Positions 24,930 through 32,401 of a DNA stretch of 64,000 nucleotides are shown in pieces (the stretch's first letter is position 1; each line of letters begins with the position of its first letter). The notes under the pieces are model-generated. The model was not told the origin of the DNA. It searched no databases and saw only the letters and a program-made list of their open reading frames with translations. Origin of the DNA: Streptomyces koelreuteriae (GTDB lineage: Bacteria > Actinomycetota > Actinomycetes > Streptomycetales > Streptomycetaceae); the NCBI RefSeq assembly GCF_018604545.1, contig NZ_CP075896.1, positions 5,270,001 through 5,334,000 of the forward strand. The letters are read 5' to 3'. The translations under genes were made by a program, and so were the position numbers.

Positions 24930-26125
24930 GCCGCCTCCAGGGCCTCCGCGCGCAGGGCCGCCGCGCGCCGCAGCGCCGCCACCGCCGGGTCGCCGGGGTC
25001 CCCGGCCTCCCCGCGGGCCGCCGCGAGGACGTCCTCCACGGTTTCCAGGCCGCCCAGTTCCGCTCGCGCCGGGCGGCCGAGCGTCGTCACCGCGCCCGCC
25101 TCCCGGGACCGGCCCCGGCAGTGGAAGGCCAGCTCGCACGCGGACAGGCACTCGGGCGCGTACGTCGCCGGGACCGACTCCACGGCGGCCGTCAGCTCCT
25201 CGGCGGGCAGCTCGGGCGAGAAGCACGTGCCCTCGGGGAGCTCGTCGGCGATGTCCTCGATACGGGTCAGCCGGGCCAGCTGGCGGGCCGTCACCGCGCG
25301 CTGCTTGCGGATGTCGACGGCGGACGCGGCCGGCAGATTGGAGAAGTCCCGGGGGCAGACGAGCAGAATCCGGTGCCGCACGCGCGGGGCCGGATCCAGA
25401 TGCTTCGCCACCTCCTCCAGCGCCAGCACGTACACCGCCGCCTGCCGGGCCGCCGCCCCGACCTTCGCCGGGTCCGCCGAACCGTCCAGCAGCGGGAAGG
25501 ACTTGATCTCGACGACCGTCCAGCTGCCGTCGGGGTGCACCACGACCGCGTCCGGCTCCAGGAACGCGGGGGAGCCCGCGACGTCCAGCGCGAGCATCGG
25601 GTGATCGAGCAGCGTCCACGCGCCCGGGTGCTCGACCGCCTCGCGCAGCTCCAGCGCCGTACGGGCCGTGCGCCCCTGGGGGCCGGTCGCGGTCAGGTCG
25701 GGCACGCGCGCCTCGGTGGGCGGCTCGGCGGCAGGGTCCAGCTTCTCGTGCACCAGCCGCAGCAGCTCCGCGCCGCCGTCGGCCTTGACCCGCGCCTCGA
25801 ACGCGTTGCCCCGGGTGAGCGCGAACTGCGACTGCCCGAAGGCCGACGGCGCCCCCAGCGCGCCGGCCAGCGCCGCCTTGTTCACCCCGGCACCGTCGAG
25901 GATCGCGCGCCGCTCACAACCGGGGTTGGCGGCCAGCGCCGCCAGAGCGCGCGCGTCCAGTGCCTTCGCGGGTACGTCGGGCCCGCGCAGCTCAGCGAGC
26001 CGCTGCCGGAGCGCCGTCCCCCGCGTCCTGGGGGGAGGCACTCGGCTCGGCTCCCGCTCCGAACCGCGCATCGCGCTGCCGTGGAATTCGCTCACCCGCG
26101 GAAGTCTGGCATCCGGCACTGACAT
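24920..26125 (-). CDS. Cas4/AddB-like Fe-S PD-(D/E)XK nuclease
   Basis: 401 aa from ATG 26125 (ATG 26071 is possible). The RecB-type nuclease core is complete: Glu110 in RGNAFEARV, Asp192 in LEPDAVVV, Glu206-x-Lys208 in WTVVEIKSF and Gln228-x3-Tyr232 in RQAAVY. Cys70 (NPGCERRAIL) before the core and Cys326, Cys330, Cys336 (CLSACELAFHC) after it are placed like the four iron-sulfur ligands of Cas4, AddB and Dna2. No helicase motif is fused; the helicase is a separate gene downstream. The first 134 bp overlap the PAP2 gene in another frame. Expected role: nuclease on DNA ends or single strands. No cas1/cas2 or CRISPR array occurs here. Confidence 0.85.
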   Translation of the reverse strand: MSVPDARLPRVSEFHGSAMRGSEREPSRVPPPRTRGTALRQRLAELRGPDVPAKALDARALAALAANPGCERRAILDGAGVNKAALAGALGAPSAFGQSQFALTRGNAFEARVKADGGAELLRLVHEKLDPAAEPPTEARVPDLTATGPQGRTARTALELREAVEHPGAWTLLDHPMLALDVAGSPAFLEPDAVVVHPDGSWTVVEIKSFPLLDGSADPAKVGAAARQAAVYVLALEEVAKHLDPAPRVRHRILLVCPRDFSNLPAASAVDIRKQRAVTARQLARLTRIEDIADELPEGTCFSPELPAEELTAAVESVPATYAPECLSACELAFHCRGRSREAGAVTTLGRPARAELGGLETVEDVLAAARGEAGDPGDPAVAALRRAAALRAEALEAACR

Positions 26126-27017
26126 CCGAGGAACCCGCGGCGGAAGAGGCCGCGGAAGTGGCGGACGAGGCGGCGGCGGGGGCGGATGCGGAAGGGGCCG
26201 TGGAAGCGGTGTCCGCCGTGACCGGGGCGGCCGGCGCGAACCGCGGCAGGAAGCGGGCCCTGACCCGGTCCGCCGTGCGCATCACCAGCGGCGCCAGCAG
26301 CAGTCCGACGCCCATGACGGCCGCGCCCGCGACCGCGTCGAGGAAGTAGTGGTTGGCGGTGCCCATGACCACGATCGTGGTGATCAGCGGGTAGGCGACG
26401 GCGGCCGTCTTCGCCAGGCGCGTACCGCCGTAGCGCCACAGCATCACTCCGCACCACAGGGCCCAGCCGACGTGCAGACTCGGCATGGCCGCGTACTGGT
26501 TGGTCATGCCCCCGAGGCCCCGCGGGGCGCTGGCCTCGCCGCCCCACCAGCCGTAGGAGCTGTACTGGGCCATGGTGTCGACGAAGCCGTGGCTCGCGTC
26601 GAGGAGTCGGGGCGGGCAGGTGGGCAGCAGGGTGAAGCCGATGAGGCCGACGAACGTCGACGTCCACAGCCAGGTGCGCGCGGCGCGGTAGCGCACGGTC
26701 CGGGAGCGGAAGAGCCATATGAGGATCGCCGGCGTGACCAGGTAGTGCAGCGACGCGTACCAGAAGTCCGCCGGTATGCCTATCCATGCCTCGCGTGTGA
26801 AGAGGCGGTTAAGCGGGTGCTCGGCGTTGAGGAACAGGGCCTTCTCGATCTTCAGGATCGCCAGGCCGTTGTCGACCGCCCCGGAGACGTCGCCCCGCAC
26901 GAGGAGCCGGCCCGCCGAGTAGCACGCGTACACCAGCAGGATGAGCGGCAGCTCCGTCCACCAGCGCAGCCGGGGCGCAAGGGCCGCCTCGGTGCCCGGT
27001 GTCTCGGTGTGCGGCAT
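25992..27017 (-). CDS. PAP2-family membrane phosphatase (inositol phosphotransferase-like)
   Basis: 341 aa; ATG 27017 chosen because GGGAGGG precedes it by 9 nt (ATG 27044 has none). About six membrane helices. The catalytic PAP2 motifs are present in the AUR1-like form: TCPPRLLD, MPSLHVGW and TANHYFLDAVAG. The C-terminal 80 residues are Ala/Ser-rich and probably cytoplasmic and unstructured. It should dephosphorylate or transfer a lipid head group. Its 3' end overlaps the nuclease gene by 134 bp. Confidence 0.82.
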   Translation of the reverse strand: MPHTETPGTEAALAPRLRWWTELPLILLVYACYSAGRLLVRGDVSGAVDNGLAILKIEKALFLNAEHPLNRLFTREAWIGIPADFWYASLHYLVTPAILIWLFRSRTVRYRAARTWLWTSTFVGLIGFTLLPTCPPRLLDASHGFVDTMAQYSSYGWWGGEASAPRGLGGMTNQYAAMPSLHVGWALWCGVMLWRYGGTRLAKTAAVAYPLITTIVVMGTANHYFLDAVAGAAVMGVGLLLAPLVMRTADRVRARFLPRFAPAAPVTADTASTAPSASAPAAASSATSAASSAAGSSDVSAGCQTSAGERIPRQRDARFGAGAEPSASPQDAGDGAPAAAR

Positions 27018-27206
27018 CCGATCGCCCTCCCCCTTCGTCGTCACGGCTCCCCGCCGGCCGGTCGTGCCACCTTACGGTGCGCTCGCGCGCCCTGGGGGCG
27101 CCCTCCGGACCTCAAAGACGCAGAGATCGCCCCCCGGGTTGCCCGTCACCAGCGTGCGCGATGATGGAGGAGTTCCGCTCGCGTTTTTCTCCCGGAAAGG
27201 TCCCTC

Positions 27207-27800
27207 ATGGCTCCGCGCATCCTGCTGGCCCGGCACGGACAGACCGAGTGGTCCCTGTCCGGCAAGCACACCGGCAGGACCGATGTACCCCTCCTGGAGG
27301 AGGGCAGGCGTGGTGCCAAGCTGCTCGGCGAACGTCTGCACCGGGCGCCGTACGAGGGCCTGCCCGGTGTCGAGGTGCGCACCAGCCCGCTGTCACGCGC
27401 GCGTGAAACATGTGAACTGGCCGGTTTCGGCGACCGCGCGCGTGCCTGGGACGCGTTGCTCGAGGTCGACTACGGGGCCTACGAGGGCATGACCCCGGCG
27501 GACATCCAGACCGTCCGGCCCGGCTGGCTGATCTGGCGCGACGGCGTCCCCGAGGGCGAGACCCTCGCCGAGGTGACGGCCCGGGCGGACGAGGTGGTCT
27601 CCTGGGCCCGCTCAGAGGACCGTGACGTCCTGGTCTTCGCCCACGGGCACATCCTGCGCACCCTCGGAGCCCGCTGGCTGGGCCTGCCGATCGACTTCGC
27701 GGCCCGGATACGGCTCAACCCGACTTCCCTGTCGGTGCTGGGCTGGGCGTACGGCGAGCCGGCGATCGAGAGCTGGAACGACCTCGGACACCTCGGCTAG
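27207..27800 (+). CDS. Histidine phosphatase family protein (phosphoglycerate mutase-like)
   Basis: 197 aa, ATG after GGAAAGG. The phospho-accepting His10 lies in LARHGQTEW; the second catalytic pair is in VFAHGHILRTLGARWL, with Arg in SPLSRARETCELAG. This is the small cofactor-independent histidine phosphatase class acting on small phosphomonoesters; the substrate is not predictable. It is divergent from PAP2 and stands alone. Confidence 0.88.
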   Translation: MAPRILLARHGQTEWSLSGKHTGRTDVPLLEEGRRGAKLLGERLHRAPYEGLPGVEVRTSPLSRARETCELAGFGDRARAWDALLEVDYGAYEGMTPADIQTVRPGWLIWRDGVPEGETLAEVTARADEVVSWARSEDRDVLVFAHGHILRTLGARWLGLPIDFAARIRLNPTSLSVLGWAYGEPAIESWNDLGHLG

Positions 27801-27820
27801 CCATCGGGCACCTCGCGTGG

Positions 27821-28047
27821 CTAGGGCCTGTTGTTTGGATCAGGTCGCAGGGAATCGGCAGTGGCTTGTCATCGCCGTGAGCGGGGTCTGGTGCGTGCAG
27901 CTGCAAGGCGGAGGAGGGAGTCGACGCGATGGGGGCACCGCCCGCGCGAGCGCAGCCGAGCGTGGGGGAGTCGGCGAGTGACGACTACGCGGCAGATGTG
28001 CGTGCCAGGCCCCGCGTCTGCGGCGTGATCCAAACGACAGGCCCTAG
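27821..28047. mobile_element. MITE (about 220 bp, no ORF)
   Basis: The left end AGGGCCTGTTGTTTGGATCA and the right end TGATCCAAACGACAGGCCCT are inverted repeats, 19 of 20 bp, and similarity extends inward to about 28 bp (CGCAG). The target duplication is CTAG (27821-27824 and 28044-28047). The interior, including GGGGGCACCGCCCGCGCGAG, has no transposase. The ends suggest mobilisation by an IS5-family transposase, not present in the window. The right-hand CTAG supplies the stop codon of the neighbouring regulator gene. Confidence 0.85.
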
Positions 28048-29504
28048 GTGACCCTCGGGGCCGACGCGTGCCGTTCCAGGAAGGCCGAGACCCCGGATGC
28101 CCTGCGATGCGGGAGCAGTACCCGTGCCGTGGCCGCCAGCATCGTCTGGATGCGGGACGACTGGACCTCCTCCAGCAGATCCAGCACCTTCATCCCCGCC
28201 ACCGCGGCCTCGTCGGGGCGTCCGCCCCGCGCGAGGTCGTCCGCCAGTTCCGCCGTGTACAGCGCGATGTTCCGCGTGAAGTGCGGATCCTGCAGGTCCG
28301 CAGCCCGTCGCGCGTGCCGCGCCGCCCGGCGCCAGTCGCCGAGCGCGGACCAGCACTGCGCCTCCAGGCCCTCCAGTTCGGCCTCTCCGTAGAAGCTCAT
28401 CCACTCGGGGTCGGCCTCGGAGGTGCCGCGGTCGAAGAGGGCCTGCGCCCGGGCCAGTGCCTGTTCGCAGCCGACGCGGTCGGCGAGTCCCGCCCAGCCG
28501 CCCGCCTCGCGCAGCGCGAGCAGCGACATCAGCCGGGGCGAGGCCACGGGCCGGGCGACGCGCTGCGCGGCCTGGGCCGCCCGGACCGCCTCGCGCGGCC
28601 GGCCCGCGTCGCGCGCGAGGAACGCCGTATTGCAGAAGGCGTGCGCCTCCAGGCCCGGATCGCCGGTCATCCGGGCGGTCGCCAGGGCCTCCGCGTAGTG
28701 GGAGCGGGCGTCGTCGAAGCGTCCCGAGTCATGGGCCAGCCAGCCCACGGAGATGGCCAGTTCACCGGCGCCGGAGTAGAGCCGGTCCGCGGTGGTCTGC
28801 CGGGTCGCGCCGGCGTCCAGCAGGGCGTAGGCGGCCCGCAGCGGGGCGGCGGCGCGGCGGTAGAGGCCGTCGGCGCCGTGCCGGTCGTCGAGCAGCCGGA
28901 TGCGGCGGACCGCTTCCTCCAGGGCACCCGCGTCATTCGCCCCGGCGCGGCGCGCGGGGGGCTGTGCCGCCGCCGCGTCGAAGGCGAGGCCGACGGGTCC
29001 CAGCGAGGCGGCGGCCATCGTGGCGCCCCCGCTGGTCATGAATGCGCGACGTAGCACGTCGCTCTCCTCGTAGGTGTCGTGCGGGTGGTGCGGGTCGTAC
29101 GGGTTCTGCGTTTCATACGGCTCGCACGCCCCGCTGGTCTCACTCGTGGCGTTCGCCGGGTTCGTGGTGCACGTCAGGGGCGCGTCCTCGTTGTCGCGGT
29201 TATCGCGCGCCCGGCGTCCGCGTACCGAAGAGCGGGGCGCGAACCCCAGGTCGGTGAGCGTGCGGCCTGGGAACATATGGAGGAACACCCGTTCGTACGC
29301 GTAGTTGGGGCAGCGGATCTCACCCGACTCGACGCGGCCGATGTACCGCGCGTCACAGCTCACCTGCTCGCCGATCTCGAGGGCGGCCCGGCGGATCACC
29401 GCGGCGAACTCGGCCGGCGAGCGCTGTCCGCGCAGCCGCCTGAAGACGAGGTTCGGCCGTGGCGGCCGATCGGGTTGGGACGAGGTCACTGTTGACGACG
29501 CCAT
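28044..29504 (-). CDS. XRE-family regulator with TPR-like C-terminal region
   Basis: 486 aa; ATG 29504 has AAGGGA upstream (ATG 29537 is an alternative). Residues 15-75 form a helix-turn-helix with DARYIGRVESGEIRCPNYAYERV. A disordered segment rich in Asn, Pro, Tyr and His follows (about 85-150), then about 300 residues of tetratricopeptide-like helices (for example HYAEALATARMTGDPGLEAHAFC). This matches the Streptomyces NsdA-like family of regulators linked to development; which genes it controls is unknown. The stop TAG lies in the CTAG duplicated by the MITE, so the element inserted exactly at the gene end. Confidence 0.83.
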   Translation of the reverse strand: MASSTVTSSQPDRPPRPNLVFRRLRGQRSPAEFAAVIRRAALEIGEQVSCDARYIGRVESGEIRCPNYAYERVFLHMFPGRTLTDLGFAPRSSVRGRRARDNRDNEDAPLTCTTNPANATSETSGACEPYETQNPYDPHHPHDTYEESDVLRRAFMTSGGATMAAASLGPVGLAFDAAAAQPPARRAGANDAGALEEAVRRIRLLDDRHGADGLYRRAAAPLRAAYALLDAGATRQTTADRLYSGAGELAISVGWLAHDSGRFDDARSHYAEALATARMTGDPGLEAHAFCNTAFLARDAGRPREAVRAAQAAQRVARPVASPRLMSLLALREAGGWAGLADRVGCEQALARAQALFDRGTSEADPEWMSFYGEAELEGLEAQCWSALGDWRRAARHARRAADLQDPHFTRNIALYTAELADDLARGGRPDEAAVAGMKVLDLLEEVQSSRIQTMLAATARVLLPHRRASGVSAFLERHASAPRVT

Positions 29505-29757
29505 GGCCGGGTCCCTTCGTGCGAACCGTCGAACCATGCCGGAAATGGGGAAACTTGTACGAGTTGTCCGTACGGCCTTGACCTGTGTCCGGCGAGCAAG
29601 AACGTACCTGCTGTGCAGGAGTCGTCACGCTGGGTTTGGCTACAAACCGGATATCTCATACGTGATCTGCCATGAACTGCCATCCTTTGCGGCCGACTTC
29701 CGCCGTAGCCGTTGACAGACGGCGGCGTTGAACCCCGCGGATCGGGAGGAGGCCGGG

Positions 29758-30108
29758 ATGGAGATCAGCTGCGACGTCGTGACGGTGCCGGCCCGGCAGG
29801 GGCTGGAGGCGGTCGACATCCTGCGGCGTGGCACCGCGGAGGCCGTCGGGCCCGTCCTGCACGACGACGGGGGCGGCACTCTGGGCTTCCTGGTGCCGCC
29901 GGGAACGGCCGAGGCGTGGGACGTGCCGGGGAGCACCTGCACCGGGACCGACGGTCGCGGCACGCCCCTGGCCCCCGAGCCGCCGGTGGAGGGCTCGGAC
30001 TGGCTGCTGCCGCCCGGGGAGGCGGACCTCGCGACGGATCCGGCGGTCCTGCGCGAGGCCTTGGGGGAGGCGGCCCGGATGATCAAGGCGGCGGACAGCT
30101 GTCGCTGA
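29758..30108 (+). CDS. Conserved small protein, relative of the 20381-20980 product
   Basis: 116 aa from ATG 29758 behind GGGAGGA; an earlier ATG at 29728 lacks a site. It contains CDVVTVPARQG, GPVLHDDGGGTLGFLVPPGTAEAW, GSDWLLPPGEAD and DPAVLREALGEAARMI. It is divergent from the XRE/TPR regulator with a 254-bp spacer. Function unknown. The block from CDVV to PPGTA lines up with the protein at 20381-20980 (FDVVSAP...GPV...LLFAAPGTA), suggesting a shared small domain. Confidence 0.7.
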   Translation: MEISCDVVTVPARQGLEAVDILRRGTAEAVGPVLHDDGGGTLGFLVPPGTAEAWDVPGSTCTGTDGRGTPLAPEPPVEGSDWLLPPGEADLATDPAVLREALGEAARMIKAADSCR

Positions 30109-30172
30109 GGCGCCCGAGGCGCCGGCCCGGGGCGTATGCCCCGCTTGCTCGCGCGACCCCGATAATGACCCC

Positions 30173-31042
30173 ATGGGGAAGTCGAAGAGCGGCCGGCGCA
30201 GACAGGCCGACGCGGAGGCCGTCGTCGAGAGCGTCGACGGCGGGCTCGCCGAGCTGATCCCCGACCGCGACCGGGTCCGCGCCTGGACCCTGGTGATCGA
30301 CGGAGCCCCGCAGTCGCACGTCGACCTGGACGATCCGGCGTACCTGTCCTTCGAGTACCAGCGCCGGCTCGGGCACGTCGCCGACCTCGCCGCCCCGCCG
30401 GGCCGGCCCGTGCACGCCGTGCACCTGGGCGGTGGCGCGTTCACCCTCGCCCGCTACGTCGCCGCCACCCGCCCCCGCTCCACCCAGCAGGTCGTCGAAC
30501 GGGACGCCGCCCTCGTGCAACTGGTCCGCCGTGAGCTGCCGTTGGATTCGAACGCGCGGATCAGGGTGCGGTCCGTCGACGCCCGCGAGGGCCTCGCCAA
30601 GGTGCCGGACGGCTGGGCCGATCTCGTCGTCACCGATGTGTTCAGCGGGGCCCGGACCCCGGCCCATCTGACCTCGACCGAGTTCCTCGACGACGTCCGC
30701 AGGGCCCTCAAGCCCGGCGGTGTCTACGCCGCCAACCTCGCCGACGGGCCGCCGCTGGCCCATCTGCGCGGCCAGATCGCCACCGCCGCCGCCCGTTTCG
30801 AGGAACTCGCGCTGGTCGCCGACCCGACGGTGCTGCGCGGCAAGCGGTTCGGGAACGCCGTCCTGGTCGCCTCCGACCACCCGCTGCCCGTCGCCGAACT
30901 GACCCGCCGTGCCGCCTCCGACCCGCATCCCGGCCGGGTCGAGCACGGCAGGACGCTCACCGACTTCACCGGCGGTGCCGTGCCCGTGACGGACCTCGCG
31001 GCGGTGGCGTCCCCGGCGCCGCCCGCGTCGGTGTTCAGATGA
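30173..31042 (+). CDS. Spermidine-synthase-like SAM-dependent methyltransferase fold protein
   Basis: 289 aa from ATG 30173. The Rossmann-like core has HLGGGAFTLARYVAATRP (motif I), QVVERDAALVQLVRREL (acidic end of strand two), RSVDAREGLAKV and LVVTDVFSGARTPAHL. This arrangement is that of spermidine synthase and related proteins; in actinobacteria many such proteins have no proven polyamine role. The N-terminus (GKSKSGRRRQADAEAV) is basic. It follows the small protein by 64 bp on the same strand. Confidence 0.78.
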   Translation: MGKSKSGRRRQADAEAVVESVDGGLAELIPDRDRVRAWTLVIDGAPQSHVDLDDPAYLSFEYQRRLGHVADLAAPPGRPVHAVHLGGGAFTLARYVAATRPRSTQQVVERDAALVQLVRRELPLDSNARIRVRSVDAREGLAKVPDGWADLVVTDVFSGARTPAHLTSTEFLDDVRRALKPGGVYAANLADGPPLAHLRGQIATAAARFEELALVADPTVLRGKRFGNAVLVASDHPLPVAELTRRAASDPHPGRVEHGRTLTDFTGGAVPVTDLAAVASPAPPASVFR

Positions 31043-31079
31043 CCCCGCACGTAACTCCGTACGGCACCGGCTACTTCTC

Positions 31080-31607
31080 TCAGTAGGTCCCGATCTCCAC
31101 GCGCGGCGGGCCGTCGTGCCACGTGCAGAACACCGACACCCGGTCCGCGCCCGAGGAGAACTCCACGCGGATCCACGACTCCGTCTTCCACACCTGCATC
31201 GACCAGCCCGCCCCGGGGGTCGCCGAGACCAGGGAGGCGGAGGTCCGCCCGAGGTCGAAGACGGCCCGGCCGCCGTCGGTGTCATAGCTCTTGACCTCCC
31301 CGGGGGCGGAGGCCGCGGGGGCCGTCGGGGAGGGGCTGGACGGCTTCGTGGGGGCCGGGCTCGGCTTCCGGGAGGCGGGCGGCGCGCTCGGGGTGCGCTG
31401 CGGCGGACTCGGCTTCCGTGCCGGAGTCGCCGACGGCTCCGCCTTCTGCCTGGTCGCGTCGGCGGCCTTGATGGGCAGGGCGCGCGGCGGGTCGTAGGCC
31501 GTGCCCGCCATCACCGTGTGGACACCCCACCACGACAGCGTGACCGCCGCGCCCGTGGCGAGCAGCCAGGCCAGTACGTGTACGAGTCCTCTGCGCATCG
31601 CGGCCAT
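31080..31607 (-). CDS. Membrane-anchored protein with Pro/Ser-rich linker
   Basis: 175 aa from ATG 31607 (ATG 31598 is also possible). A hydrophobic N-terminal anchor (about 5-30) precedes a long Pro/Ser/Lys linker (about 45-105) and a compact C-terminal domain of some 65 residues with VFDLGRTSASLVS, WSMQVWKTESWIRVEFSS and VFCTWHDGPP. It looks like an extracellular domain held off the membrane. No family recognised. It is divergent from the two-component system with two DnaA boxes in between. Confidence 0.68.
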   Translation of the reverse strand: MAAMRRGLVHVLAWLLATGAAVTLSWWGVHTVMAGTAYDPPRALPIKAADATRQKAEPSATPARKPSPPQRTPSAPPASRKPSPAPTKPSSPSPTAPAASAPGEVKSYDTDGGRAVFDLGRTSASLVSATPGAGWSMQVWKTESWIRVEFSSGADRVSVFCTWHDGPPRVEIGTY

Positions 31608-31629
31608 ACTGCCCCACGCGTCCCACGAG

Positions 31630-31655
31630 TTGTCCACAAGCGGGAGTTGTCCACA
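31630..31655. promoter_or_regulatory. Two DnaA boxes
   Basis: TTGTCCACA occurs twice, at 31630-31638 and 31647-31655, same orientation, 17 bp apart. This 9-mer is the Streptomyces DnaA-box consensus (from memory). The sites sit between the divergent membrane-protein and response-regulator genes. Confidence 0.6.
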
Positions 31656-31696
31656 GGCCCGCACCCGGTTGTTCGAGATGGCGTACGGTGCGGCGC

Positions 31697-32401
31697 ATGG
31701 CACGTGTACTCGTGGTCGAGGACGACCAGTTCGTACGCTCGGCGCTCATCCGGCACCTGACCGACGCCTCGCACATCGTGCGCAGCGTGGGGACGGCCCT
31801 GGAGGCGCTGCGCGAGGTCGCCCATGTCCGCTTCGACGTGGTGATCCTGGACCTCGGACTGCCCGACCTCGACGGCTCCGAGGCCCTGAAGATGCTGCGC
31901 GGGATCACCGACGTGCCGGTGATCGTCGCCACGGCCCGGGACGACGAGACGGAGATCGTCCGGCTGCTGAACGCGGGAGCGGACGACTATCTGACCAAGC
32001 CCTTCTCGGTCGAGCATCTGTCGGCCCGCATGGCGGCCGTGCTGCGCCGGGCCCGCTCCGGCGCGGGAGAGGGCGAGCCGTCCCCGGTGATCCGGGTCGG
32101 CGGTCTGACCGTCGATCCGCTGCGCCGCCAGGCCGAGCTGGACGGCGCGCGGCTGGACCTCACCCGCCGCGAGTTCGACCTGCTCGCCTTCCTCGCCGGC
32201 CGGCCCGGTGTCGTCGTCCCCCGCAAGGAGCTGCTCGCCGAGGTGTGGCAGCAGTCGTACGGCGACGACCAGACCATCGACGTCCATCTGTCCTGGCTGC
32301 GCAGGAAGCTGGGGGAGACGGCCGCGAACCCGCGCTATCTGCACACCCTGAGGGGCGTCGGTGTGAAGCTCGAACCACCGGGTGCGGAGGTGCCGCGATG
32401 A
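31697..32401 (+). CDS. OmpR-family response regulator
   Basis: 234 aa from ATG 31697, giving the normal start ARVLVVEDD; a GTG three codons upstream is an alternative. The receiver domain has the acidic pair Asp9-Asp10, phosphoacceptor Asp52 (ILDLGLPD) and Lys101 (YLTKPF). The C-terminal winged helix contains LTRREFDLLAFLAGRPG and IDVHLSWLRRKLGE. Translationally coupled (ATGA) to the histidine kinase. Targets and signal unknown. Confidence 0.93.
   Translation: MARVLVVEDDQFVRSALIRHLTDASHIVRSVGTALEALREVAHVRFDVVILDLGLPDLDGSEALKMLRGITDVPVIVATARDDETEIVRLLNAGADDYLTKPFSVEHLSARMAAVLRRARSGAGEGEPSPVIRVGGLTVDPLRRQAELDGARLDLTRREFDLLAFLAGRPGVVVPRKELLAEVWQQSYGDDQTIDVHLSWLRRKLGETAANPRYLHTLRGVGVKLEPPGAEVPR

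Noticed and set aside
24920..26125. Cas4 of a CRISPR-Cas system
   Set aside because: The nuclease resembles Cas4, but there are no cas1/cas2 genes and no repeat-spacer array in the window.
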